A stretch of 64,000 nt of DNA, taken from the NCBI RefSeq assembly GCF_024713975.1, contig NC_091107.1:17177001-17241000 (forward strand), written 5' to 3'. The notes under the pieces are model-generated. The model saw only the letters and a list, made by a program, of their open reading frames with translations. It did no database searches and was not told where the DNA came from. A program made the position numbers and the translations under genes. Positions 48,944 through 59,999 of the stretch are shown here, in pieces; positions within the stretch are counted from its first letter, which is position 1; each line of letters opens with the position of its first letter. Source of the DNA: Paralichthys olivaceus. Taxonomy: Eukaryota; Chordata; Actinopteri; Pleuronectiformes; Paralichthyidae.

Positions 48944-50380
48944 TTTATTTTATTTCAATGTTCGTTCAATGGTTACTTTTTCACCAAAGCTCCAAATTTG
49001 ATCTTTTTAAAAATACATTTGACCAGAGCAGGTTGCCCCATAATGATTCATCATGTCAACAATGCTAGATTGAAGAAGAGCAGTTTCCTTTTGTGTGGAT
49101 CTGAATGAACAGAACAAAACAATGGCATGTGCTATAGATGGAGAAAGCGAAACCTTTTAATTAAAATGTGAATTCCCAGTTCACTCTCTTCAGCCATTAT
49201 TTCACAATGATGTGCAGACACATTATAGTTGTTTCCTCTCACACCTGATCAAATGATGACAATGATAGTGGTAAAAGTACAATACTTTTAGAAAATTGTT
49301 TATGTGACTGATTAGCTGATTCTGCTTCAATGGCTTAGATTGTATATTAAATGTCCACAACCCCTGGAATGTGTGATATTTTTTTAATATATATATATAT
49401 TTAAACTTGGGTCAGTGTGCTGTTGAACTATAAAACATTGATATCACAGATCAGATGCTCAGAATTGTTTGAAGTATTACAGTAGCACCTATGAGCGCGC
49501 ACACACACACACTTCCACATTCACACTATAGCAACAGTATAGAAATGAGCACAATGGTAAAATCTTAATAAAACCATGACAGGATTTGATTATAATGAAA
49601 ACAATCCACTTGTAAATAGTTGTCCTTGGTAGATAACAAGTAACTGCCAAAAAGAGGATGGGAGAATACAAAATATATTCACATGGGATGCAGCTCTAAA
49701 GGACAATCTACATATACATGGAGGAACATTCAGTATTAAGACTTCTGTGTAAAATAAGCATTTCCTTTCTGACAGGAAACGGTTGCGATCACACCAAACG
49801 TAACTGTTATTAATGGGACTTTCTTAGTTGCCATTGAACGCACAGTTTATATGGGGGAGAACTCTGTCCTGACCAATCAGGGCATCATCTGAGACACGTA
49901 GCACCACCATAATCCATAATAGACCGATTGTGGGAATTGAATGCCTCAGACGAATGTTTCAAGAGCTGCAGAATCTATACCAATGAGTGAGTGTGACTGG
50001 TGGAGCCTCTGTTGTCCTTCTTGGCAGTTACCTGTGATGTGAATGAGCATGAGATGTCTGTTTTCAACCAGGTGATGATTGCACGTAAAACGTCCTTTCT
50101 TTACACTTCTGGTCTTGTTTTGAGATCTAGTAGATAACTCTCTCTTTATTGATTCAATGTTTTAAATCTCTCTGTTATTTTTGTTCTTTCACTCTAATGT
50201 TAGTTAAAGAATTCACTTCAAGACATGTAGTTGATAATGTACTGTACATCGGCAGCTTTTATGCAAGGTTACTATAGTACATCGATGTCTCTCAAATGGA
50301 AGTACGTGTACACACTGTACATACATGTACATACTGTACAGTTGTACTTTTTTTAAAATCACAACAATCCCTGATTTGAT
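48944..50380 (-). other. gng3: Probable 3' UTR of gng3 and flank
   Basis: Minus-strand AATAAA signals lie at 50145-50150 (giving a 230-base 3' UTR) and at about 48944-48949 (giving 1.4 kb). Between them the DNA is AT-rich with an (AC)n run at about 49498-49511. I see no exon. Confidence 0.35.
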
Positions 50381-52626
50381 TTAAAGCAGAGCACAAAAGA
50401 ACTTCTTCTCCCTGAAGGGGTTCTCTGAGGTGGGCACAGGGGTGATCAGAGGGTCGTCGCAGGAGTGTGCGTCGCAGTACGCCATCAGATCGGCTGCTGC
50501 CTTCGACACCTGGAGGCGAGGGGGGTCAGGTTGAGAGCAGTTTGGGAACATGATTACAGTAGATGACACAGTTTTCAACAATTAGTCTCAGTCAACAATT
50601 AAGATTAAAGAAAAGTTGTTCATTTGATTTCATTCACCTGTCTCGAGTCAGTGGCTGAGATGCGTTCAGAGACACGGAAGACATCACATTCTCCGCTTTT
50701 AAAAGCCGTCAACAACTCAAATTATTAACAAGAATGATCAGAGACACTTTTACCTCCACCAAGCATGTTTTCACCACTGTCTGTTGGTAGGTTGGTTTGT
50801 TTGTGAGGAAGATAACACAACAACTACATAACAGATTCTAATTTCACAGTAAGAAGAAACCATTTCATTTTGTGCAGATCCAGGATTTTTTTTATTTTAA
50901 CATCGTGAACATCGACGTTTTGCAACATTTCCCTTGATTTCCCAGAAAATAATTCATGAATCCTGATGAAAAATATCAGACATGTTTGGGAGACTGATAT
51001 TTATGAGTGTGCAATTTTTCAAACTGTGCATCTAGTGAATTTAAATGTTGTTTCATGAGGGGACTGTTGGGACTTGGTGGAGGTATCGACTCTACTAAGT
51101 GCTATTCTAGTGATAAATTGAATGAATTTGTCTTGAACTACATGAAGACCCAATAAATCACTACATACACTGTGTAGTTCCAACAATACGTCATACTAAT
51201 CTTCATTGTCTACATTTAAGAGCCCCCCTGCAAACATATTCATGAATTTGAAGCCCAAGTCTGAACATTAAGTGTGACAGTGACATGGATTTACTCATGA
51301 GGACTTAAACATAAAGTTCACCAAAACTCAATGATTCACTGTAAATCAAACTGGATCGAATGTGTCTCTACAAAAGCTGTGAATTTGTGTACGTGGACAT
51401 GTTACTGTAAATTACACACATCATCATACAGCAGTGAACTCAACACAAGGACAAAAATAAACATTGAAGCCAGTAACAAATTTCCTGTCAAAATATGTCC
51501 GAACACATGTAACACGCCTGTTTTATTTCACTCATCAGTTTTAAAAAAGAGTGGTACATGACTCAGAGCAGACTTGTTATTAATAGAAGGACGTTCATTA
51601 TTCTGAGCCTCTGACTAAAGGAATTGTCATGTGTCTGAACGCACCGTCAGGTTTTTCTTGCTCTAAATTGTTTCCCTGCAAATCCAAAAAGTAAAATGTA
51701 CTGACAAGAGTCTTTAAAAGACCCGGAACTAGAAGTTTTCTCCTTTGCTGAACTTTTCTGCTGACGTGTTGTTCTTTTTGAAGAGGAAAGGTGCCCGTGC
51801 AAGTTATTTGTGAAGCCATTAGGAACATGATAGAAACCAATACTGTTTGGAAACACTCCAGTGGGAAGCACTGACTCAAAGTGAATCTTAGAAGGTCACT
51901 GGTGCTCGTCTACATCTAAACCAATCTACTGTATCTGATGTCTGGCCCAGAGGAATTTATTTCTTATACCTTCTCAGAAATTCAAAAGCAGATTGAAATA
52001 TTTTCTCTAGACGTGATTTAAGGTTTAGAATCTAAACTCTACATAGTGGTAACTGTCTTTATTGATTGAATATTTAGGTTTCGGATTCCGTTGTTATTTT
52101 TGCTTTCTCCTCTAATGTTAACTGGCATTTTGTAGTTACCTCTGCAAAGGTTATTATAGCGTTTGTTATTTTTAGTAGGATGACACAAAAACTTCTCAAC
52201 CGATTTCCATGCAATTTTGTGACATGGCTCAAAGAAGATTCCATTAAAACGTGGCGTGGATCCAGAACAGGGGGCAGATGCAGGATTTGTTTTTACTTTA
52301 CTTTCTTTGACATTGTGAGATGTTTAAAAAAAATTTTTTTTCCATTTCTTATAACTGCATATAGATAGCTTCTAAAGTTACTATGCTATATTACTGTTTA
52401 ATTTCAAATGAAAGTATGTCTGCACACTGTCCATTTGTTTTTACTCCTGTATCATATGTACAGTATGTTTTCCAGTGTTGCAGTGCCATGACTTACATTT
52501 GAATCGGAGGCATTGAGCTCGTCTTACCTTTATCCTGCAGAAACTAGCCTCTATCTTCAGTTGCTCCACCAGTTTCCTGGCTTGACCGACGCTCATTGTG
52601 CTGTTCACTGGGGTGTCTCCTTTCAT
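50381..52626 (-). CDS. gng3: G-protein gamma-3 subunit
   Basis: On the minus strand, coding exons 52528-52626 and 50381-50509 join in phase 0 to 75 aa, the same length as human GNG3. It is the gamma part of the Gbeta-gamma dimer of heterotrimeric G proteins, mainly in neurons, held on the inner plasma membrane. [18 protein letters not shown] begins the N-terminal helix, the coiled-coil helix is [21 protein letters not shown], and NPFREKKFF precedes the CAAX box CALL, whose final Leu indicates geranylgeranylation. [14 protein letters not shown] wording separates gamma-3 from gamma-2 and gamma-4. The ATG is one base after a splice acceptor (TGGCCAG), so an untranslated exon lies further right, perhaps at the CpG-rich stretch near 54.3 kb. 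The 2.0-kb intron contains two copies of the abundant repeat. Confidence 0.96.
50748..51112 (+). repeat. Copy 6 of the abundant repeat family
   Basis: TACCTCCACCAAGCATGTTT opens it, GTGCAGATCCAGGATTTTTT and AATAATTCATGAATCCTGATG lie inside, and GTGCTATTCTAGTG closes it. It lies inside the gng3 intron. Confidence 0.6.
52137..52370 (+). repeat. Copy 7 (5' part) of the abundant repeat family
   Basis: GTTACCTCTGCAAAGGTTAT, AGGATGACACAAAAACTTCT, AACCGATTTCCATGCAATTT and ACTTTCTTTGACATTGTGAG in family order; the 3' half is missing. It lies inside the gng3 intron, 158 bases from the first coding exon. Confidence 0.55.
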
Positions 52627-53109
52627 TCTGGCCACAAACACAGCAACAGTTATTTGAATCACACACAAACTCATTCAATAATGACCATTTTCTTATAGTC
52701 CTATCCCCAGGGATAAGTGATCTACTTCTCCTTGCCATAGAAATATATTTCTAAAACTGAAAATGGATTAAAAATGTATGTATCTAGGTTGCATTCAGTT
52801 AAAATGTTTTCGTATTCAGGCACCCATTTACACTGATAACCACATAAGATTTTTAATAGATCTTTCTATAGGTGTCTGATAAAATGAACTATATGTGTGG
52901 ACTTAGAGTTTTAATACAAACACATGCATGTACTGTTATTCATCTCAAAAGTTACTGTATTTTATTGCTCGTTTAGGCTTTGCCTGCAAACCACACAAGA
53001 AACCAGCAAGTCGCCAATAACCAAGTATACATATCAGTCACTATTTTGTCATAGAATTGGCACAGCCACTACATTATGTCATCATATACAGTATGGTCAC
53101 GAAAACAGA

Positions 53110-53135
53110 CCCCCCCCCCCCCCCCCCCCCCCCCC
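53110..53135 (+). repeat. Poly-C tract (26 C)
   Basis: An uninterrupted run of C. Its length is prone to assembly and polymerase error. Confidence 0.9.
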
Positions 53136-53990
53136 TCAAAAAACAATGTGATCTGGGCCAAATGGTCAGATTTATCCACCGTGGCCCACAGATTCTCCCA
53201 CCACGAGCAAGAATCACCACAGAGATATCAAATGTAGAGAGAAATAAGCACTGCAGCCGTACAGACATTTATGAAATCATGAATAAATCTACATATGACT
53301 GGAAAAAAATGTGCCACAGATGGAAAGAGAAGCAAGTGAACAGGTTAAAAAAAGCCTAGAAGGAGCAGATCTATTTGAACCATTCTGGACCTTTCCCCAT
53401 TGTCTTTTCCCTTCTCCATCCATCCACCCCCTTTTCTCCTTACCCGTTTTATATTCCTCTTCAGGTGCAATCTTCCCCCCTCTTCTCTCTCTCTTTTTTC
53501 TCTCCCCTTTTTTGCCTCTCCCGTGTCAGTCTGTGAGCTTATGTTTGGTGGTATCAGTGTAGCCGGACCCCACCCCTCACAGACAACAGCCTGGATGGTA
53601 CCCTGCTCTGTACAGTCCAGTGCACTGCGATTCTGCTACAATGAGCACTAGGTTTGTGGTGGATGGAGAGGATCACCCCCATCCATGGCGAGTGGTAGCT
53701 GCCAGATGGAGGGAGGGGAAGCCTTTGGTGGTGGTTATCTTGTGGGGGTGGACTGTACCATACCTCCTGTTAAGGAAACCAGGGCCAAATGGAAAGTCTC
53801 AGGTTTCAAACTGTGACACAGAAAGCAGGGTGGTCTATGTGGTTAGTTATTTTAATGCTAAAAGACCATTTGCAGCTTGGGATGTGATCTCCTGATTCAC
53901 CATTCCTCTCTGTGGCTGTAGTGATGCCCACCCTCTCCTCTGTTGCTATGGGGACTGCTGCAGTCTGGTTCAGAGGTTTGCATCACAATT
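53136..53990 (+). other. Unrecognised open-frame block with long pyrimidine tract
   Basis: Two open frames are separated by a C/T-rich tract (about 53395-53525) that ends in GTGTCAG, an acceptor-like site. The first, ending at 53359, has the protein phrase YDWKKMCHRWKEKQ; the second, ATG 53641 to TGA 53895 (84 aa), has a hydrophobic segment at residues 29-44 (PLVVVILWGWTVPYLLL) flanked by basic residues, then a Cys and a soluble end. Base composition is richer than the neighbourhood. Order and style suggest the decayed part of a retroelement, perhaps around the start of an envelope-like frame, but I recognise no domain and see no LTRs. It may also be chance. Confidence 0.25.
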
Positions 53991-54189
53991 TAAACTGAGA
54001 GCTTTCTGCTGGTGGTTAAATGTGAATATATATAAATATAAATATGTAAATGTGCTACAGATCCAAAGTATCTGTGAATGTGCAGACTGGCTGTAGTGAG
54101 CAAACTCGACGACCACAACAGCAGCTGTTAGTGTGTGTGCACCTGATCAACAAAGATTATGATTGTTATTAAATCACACGTTTGTAGAG

Positions 54190-54440
54190 ACGTACGTAGA
54201 GACAGTCTACCCGTCAACAAGCAACTGGAGTCACGACAAACGCCCGACGCCATGTTTTGCTAAGCTAGTGAGTGCTCGGCTTTAATGGCGCTGCGCTGCT
54301 GTTTCTGTTTTTTTTTCTCCCGGCGGTGACTTATCTTGTAGTTTTTATCGTCTCTGGTGGCGAGGAGGCAGCTTCGCGTTCCCGCTAAATTGTCCCTCGT
54401 GCTTGCCGTAAAAAGTCTCCGGCTCCCGGGGGAATAAACT
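54190..54440 (-). promoter_or_regulatory. CpG-rich candidate promoter, possibly of gng3
   Basis: Dense CpGs in a CpG-poor area (CTCCCGGCGGTGAC, GGAGGCAGCTTCGCGTTCCCGC in pieces). On the minus strand an ATG in strong context (AAAACATGGCGTCG, ATG at about 54250-54252) opens a 42-codon frame, and on the + strand a TAATGGCGCTGCGC opens a 14-codon frame; neither is recognisable. The nearest gene that needs an upstream exon is gng3, 1.6 kb away on the minus strand, but a bidirectional or unrelated promoter is equally possible. Confidence 0.35.
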
Positions 54441-54499
54441 TAAATACAACATTTCTAATCATAGTGTTAAATATAAAAAAATGAGATTTAAAACTCTGA

Positions 54500-57400
54500 A
54501 TTCATTTTAAACCGAATGATTGTGCACGGTAAATTTCACAGGATTTGTATGTGAAACAGTAAAGAAAAAAAAAAAAGACACATTTTTTTCTTTGCATCTT
54601 AAAACTGTTTCTAATTTGTTTTCATCTTGTGAATTAACATTTTAAAATTTTTCCCACATCAGTCTGATCTTGCTTCTTGCCAAATCCCTCATACACATAT
54701 GTTAATTTACAAACAGAAATCCCCTGTTCTTTGTGTCCATAAAGGAAATTGAGCAACACATTCAAAAATTCTCCCACACAGCATAATACATTGTAATCTT
54801 TATTTCAACATTTTTGTTTTGATATTTTTGATTTCATTTGATTGATATTTTACTTGATTGCTCTTGTATTTTAAAATGAGACTGTATTGTCAGGGCTACT
54901 TCTTCTGTGTTAAGTTTCCTATGGTAAATAACAAATAGAATTGACTGTAAACATGATCAAATCTTTTCATCTGTCCATTTAACAATGTACTAATTTGTTT
55001 AGGCTGTTTATTTGTTATAGCTCTGAAACTAATATGCATTATCTTAAAATTTTGAATATTCAAGTAAAGCCCTAGATGAAAACTAAGTTTACCACTGTGA
55101 TGGAACTACCAGACGGCAAAGAGCTGCATTTTTTCTGTTATATTGAGGACATGACTAACTTGAGCATTGACTTCTCTGTCAGGAGCTGCAGCTAAACCCT
55201 GTGAGGAGGTCTGGTGGCTGCAGCTGAAGGACTCCATCTGCTGGATGATGCTGGCAGGTTTGGTTGCATAGTGACGAGTGACGACAACTCATAACCAGAC
55301 TTCTAATTATGAACCAGTCAGAAGATCTGTGAACACCCAGCTTTTTTCAGGTAAATATTCATTACATCTTCCAAAATCCTAATAATAACTTGGTTTACAG
55401 AAACATCAGATATTAATAAATGACCGCTGGTCATTTGGAAGCTGTTGAACCCAAATGATTCAAATTGAAATTGAAACTAATGAACAGTGAAGTGTTGTCA
55501 TGAATAAACATTAACACTAATAGATTTAAAGCAGATATGAACTGGCCTTTGTGTGATCACGTGTGTTAACAGCTAAAAAATATTTCACACACACACACAA
55601 AATGTTTCTCACTACTGAAGTTGATCGTTATAGATGATTAGAAATGTGTTAAAAGCTTTAACTTTCTGTTACTACATCAGTGAAAGACACTTCACTGAGG
55701 TTATAGCTGATGACAAATACATTCATAGCTAATGAAAAATGTCTTCAAGTTAAAGATAATAATAATAATAATAACAATGATAAAAATAAAAAAACATGCA
55801 ACACTAACAGGTGTTTGAGATTAAAACAGGGGTAAATAATGTAACACGTGCATTTAAAACATCCATTTAATGCATACAAAACATGAATGGATATGTATGT
55901 ACACGAACACATTATAAAGTTAAAAAGATAAAAACTCTCACAACAGAAGAAAGATCCATCAGTTAAAAAAAGCCTATCTGTAAAAGTAAGTTTTAAGATT
56001 TAAAAGAAGCAACAGTCAGCTGATGTAATAGTCTGTGGAAGGATGTATTTAGCCGAGGAGCCAGCACTGCAAAGTCTTGATCAGCAGTCTTTAACCTGGA
56101 CCAGCAGACCTATGGAGCCTGTTAGATCTGTATCTATAAACATTATATAAAGTACAGGTTTTACTTTGAATAGGGGGCTGGTCACTGGTATTCAGGACAA
56201 GTTTGTGTCATGTCTTTTTCTGCTGAGCAAAATCCCAACTGGTTAGATGTGACACATCTGAGGTGTAAACCCACGTCTTATAAAGCCTAGTTTATGCTTC
56301 TGCATCACGTCGATAATCCAAGAGGGACTTGGCAGTATTGCATATCATTTTAAGAACCAGTTTTAATCCTCGTGGACTGTTTCTTTATTTTTTTTGCGTG
56401 TGTCCTGGCACAGACTCTGAAAAACAGTGACAGCAGGTACAAACCAGTACATGACTGCAAGGGCCGTGTCTAAAACGCTCACCAGATGGTCCCTGAGAGC
56501 TCCTCTTTCATCTCTGCAGGTCATACTCTGTTTGTAATTAGTGTGGGTGCAGCCAGCGGGTCATTTATTAATACACTGACATAATGAGTTAAAAGTGTAA
56601 GGCAATGCACAATTAAAATAAGTGTAAAATTATCTGTAATATGTTTATCAGATAAGTTAACTTTAAATGTCCTTCCAAAATAACTGCCTAAATCAAGCAC
56701 TGTATCAAGCAAAGAACATTTAAATTATTAATTCAGTTGTGTGTTAAATTGTGTAATATTAATTAACTCTCAAAACTTAATTAGTAGTCCTTAAGTAAGC
56801 TGAACCTAATTCCTACTGTGGCACAGTGGGGCCTCCTGGAGAAACAGCTCTGTCCTCTCTGCTGATTTCTTTTAGTCTTTTTAGCTTCAGACACAAATAC
56901 AAATTCACATTTAATAAAATCTGACAGAGTTTAGTCGCCAGACAGTTTGATTGTTTTAAAAAATGGATAAAAGTCAAAGTGAGACCTGACTTGTTATCTC
57001 TGTGTCTTGCACAAGTCTGTCAGATAATCATTGGCCCCTCAAGCAAACTGCAGTTTCATATAAAACTGTCTGTGCAGCCACTGATGCAGTTCACTGCCTC
57101 GAGGTTGAAGTCGATAAATATCGAAACAATGTTGGTAAAAGATTTTCATTTCAAAACCATTTGAGCCATTGATTCTATGATGGGACTCGATGTTGAATAG
57201 ACACTGAAACGCTGGATGTGTTTAAAGCTCAGCAGCAGCTGTCGTGTTTGAATTCAAGAGTACAATTCGTTATCTGACCCTTATTATCTGAAGATCGCAG
57301 ACTTTTTCAATAGAGCTGCTATTAAAGTAAAATTAAAATAATACATTCACCATATCGTTGTATGTTACAGGCAATCGTGCAGCAATAGCTGATGTCTGCA

Positions 57401-57600
57401 TCTTGATTATTCAGTGGAGTGAAGACAGCAGTCAGTATTTTTTCATTTACTGTATAAGTACAATTCAGTGAAACAATGATGTACACCAGATACTGTCTGG
57501 GGAGTGACAGCAGATGAGGTATGGAAACATTTAGGATCGTAGTGTTTTACTGAGGTGAATTAAAAAGCCTCTTTGTCATTAGCTCTCTATATAAATATGT
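54500..57600. other. Intergenic, no gene recognised
   Basis: AT-rich. A GC-richer patch at 55184-55258 lies between an acceptor-like TCTCTGTCAG and a donor-like GGCAG|GTTTGG and is open in one frame (25 codons, Trp-rich), but without any similarity I know. (AAT)n at about 55757-55773 and (AC)n at about 55587-55599. Confidence 0.4.
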
Positions 57601-57611
57601 ATGAAATATTG

Positions 57612-57900
57612 GCTCCGTCAAGGAGGTGATGTTTTCCTCTGCGTTTGTTCGTTAGTGTGGTGAATGACCCAAGAAAGAAGACATTCAAGTTGGTGCAGAT
57701 TCTGATCAGTGTTTTTTCAACAGCTTCCTTGATTTCTCAGAGAATAATTCATGGATCGTGATGAAAAACAGTCTGTCATGTTTTGTAGACTGATATTTAT
57801 AGATGTGTGCATTGTGGTGCAGATCCAAATAAAGTAAAAAGAGGACTGTTTGGTCTTGGCAGAGGTTTGAGCTCTGAGTTTCATTTTAGTTTCAACAGTT
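57612..57900 (+). repeat. Copy 8 of the abundant repeat family
   Basis: CCGTCAAGGAGGTGATGTTT starts it; AATAATTCATGGATCGTGATG and GTGCAGATCCAAATAAAG lie inside; TTGGTCTTGGCAGAGGT is near the end. The minus-strand open frame 57717-57983 runs through it. Confidence 0.6.
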
Positions 57901-58603
57901 TTCTCATGAGGCCCCAAATAAGAAATCCTTAATAATATTTTTTGGGAGATATTTTGTCTAAAAACCATAAATGTGATGATCATTGAAAAATCAGGATTTA
58001 CCTTCTAAATGTCTACCATGCATGACCATGACCATGAATGTCTACTCTCAATCTATCTAACCCCCTAATTAGTGATATATTGGATAATGTGATGACATTC
58101 TATTCTGGCAAAAACATGAAAATAGAAAATGCGTGCTCTGATTTCCAGGTTAGCATCTGAGGAGTCATTGCGGAAAACAAACCTGTACTGACTGTGTGTA
58201 CACCACAGTCAGTAGAGCACTGCCCCACCTCGCTCATGCTGTTTATTCACAGTTATTACCAGGCACATACTGAGTTTGTTTCAACCTCTCTCTGATCGAT
58301 CAGCCCCCGGGTGCTACCACCACACAGCTGTGAATTCCAAACCAGCTCTTATGTAACGATGAGCCAAGCAGATCTGGGTGGGGTGATCGTCTGAATCATC
58401 AATCACAATTGGCTGTTTGTATCGACGGTGAAGACACTGCTCAATACTTTCCAAACACACACTTGTGATTTCATTCAGAGGGAGCTGGCGATCTGCAGGC
58501 AGAGCGAGCACCAGCCTGTCATGAAAATAATTCACAAATTGAAGCAACAGATATTATTTCTCAGTTTTATTTGGTTTTTTTTTTATTAAAAGAGCCAGTA
58601 CCA

Positions 58604-59005
58604 ATGTGTTTACTTGAAATGAACACGGAGAACAACTTTAGATCCAGCCATCAGGTTTTGTACTGCACACTTTATGCTATTATGGTGACATTATCATATT
58701 CAGCTTTAAACAACAGAGGAGAGGACGAGACATCAATAAAATCTCATCTTGGGAAATCGTCAGCCAACACAGGCAGCAGATTAGTACTCAGAGCTGCTGC
58801 TGATCATCACACATGTCAGAAAGGGAAGAGACAGAGCATGTGTGAACTGAGTTTATCTCTCACACAGAGCGGTCCGCATGTCTACAGAGCACTTCAAGAG
58901 AAAACTGTTATTTTCAAGCCTCCTCATGCAGCCAGTAGTGTGTCTGTGTATGGCACAACTGTTCTGCCTGGACATAAGTTTGACATGTCATTGTCATGTC
59001 AATGA
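58604..59005 (+). other. Open frame of unknown significance (134 codons)
   Basis: ATG at 58604 to TGA at 59003-59005. It is the longest ATG-started + strand frame in the right third that no gene or repeat explains. The product has a weak hydrophobic patch early (YCTLYAIMVTLSYSAL) and no recognised domain. Neither end shows a convincing splice site and there is no clear promoter. Probably chance; listed because of its length. Confidence 0.15.
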
Positions 59006-59709
59006 AGAATATGTGAACCAGTGATCAGTGTTTACACACATTACTTTTCTTGTCATCTACATTTTTGTATGTAATTGATGCTGCTGCTTCATTCAGGAAG
59101 TCCTGGATGCTCGGAAGGCCGGTGTACAAATGAGAAAATAGTCTTGACACTGACTGACTTGATATCGCTACAGATTCTCTGATGAGTTATTATTTAGTGG
59201 AACGAGGTGATTTATTGAAGCATTATTTTGGACATGTGTTTATGTCTGAGATCTATAGATTATTATACTTAATAATAAGCAAATTAAGACGAACATAATG
59301 TATTTGCAATTTTTTTTATAAGGTTTGGTTTCATGCAAATTAAAAGAGAAAAGGCCCATAATTCATCTTTCTCTGTGTGTGGGTTTATATTTTTGTCTGT
59401 GTCATGATATTGCAATAATCGCTGTTGTTGTTCAGTCAGTCAACAAACACTATTTTTGACATTGCTTTATATTTTGAGATCAACTATCTACAGTGTATAT
59501 AGATGCCACTGTATTTTAGTTGTTTGTTCAACCGGTAACAAAAACAATCATCCTATGGAGCTAGAATCAACTAAAATTCTTTAACCTAACATATGCAGGT
59601 TGTATGTTAAAGTTTGCAGAGTGTCACACTAATGTTAATATGCACAGCAACATTCAGAATCATATCTATGTAATGCAGGTTTAAATAAGTACCTCAGTAT
59701 AACCAAGAC

Positions 59710-59975
59710 TCACAAACCAAAGTAGGAGGTGAGAAGATACTTGGGCACCCACATGAGGATCATCCTCTGCGGACTGGGGATATCTGAATCCAATTTCTTG
59801 GCAATATATCCAATAGTTGTTGGGATATTTCATTAAAGAACTAATCTAGAGGTGTTACAGACAACGTAAAACCATCAGATTCACCAAACTCAGAGGGATT
59901 CATCCTCTGGGGATCATGAATGTCTGTCTCAAGCTACTTCAGTGGTGGAGTGACTGTTACCATCTTTTGAACCAT
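59710..59975. repeat. Fish dispersed repeat (GGGATTCATCCTCTGGGGA type)
   Basis: GAGGATCATCCTCTGCGGAC, TTCTTGGCAATATATCCAAT, AGTTGTTGGGATATTTCATT and GGATTCATCCTCTGGGGATC are in an order I know from teleost dispersed repeats; the two related CATCCTCTG phrases inside it suggest two joined partial copies. Confidence 0.45.
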
Positions 59976-59999
59976 GTCACTGAAAAATTGCCAAAAAAA

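Noticed and set aside
55184..55258. Exon-like patch between acceptor-like and donor-like sites
   Set aside because: The donor (GTTTGG) is weak, the 25-codon product is Trp-rich and unfamiliar, and no partner exon is visible.
58314..58547. 77-codon minus-strand frame with NYFHDRLVLALPADRQLPLNE
   Set aside because: It looked exon-like, but I could not tie it to any family and found no matching neighbouring exons.
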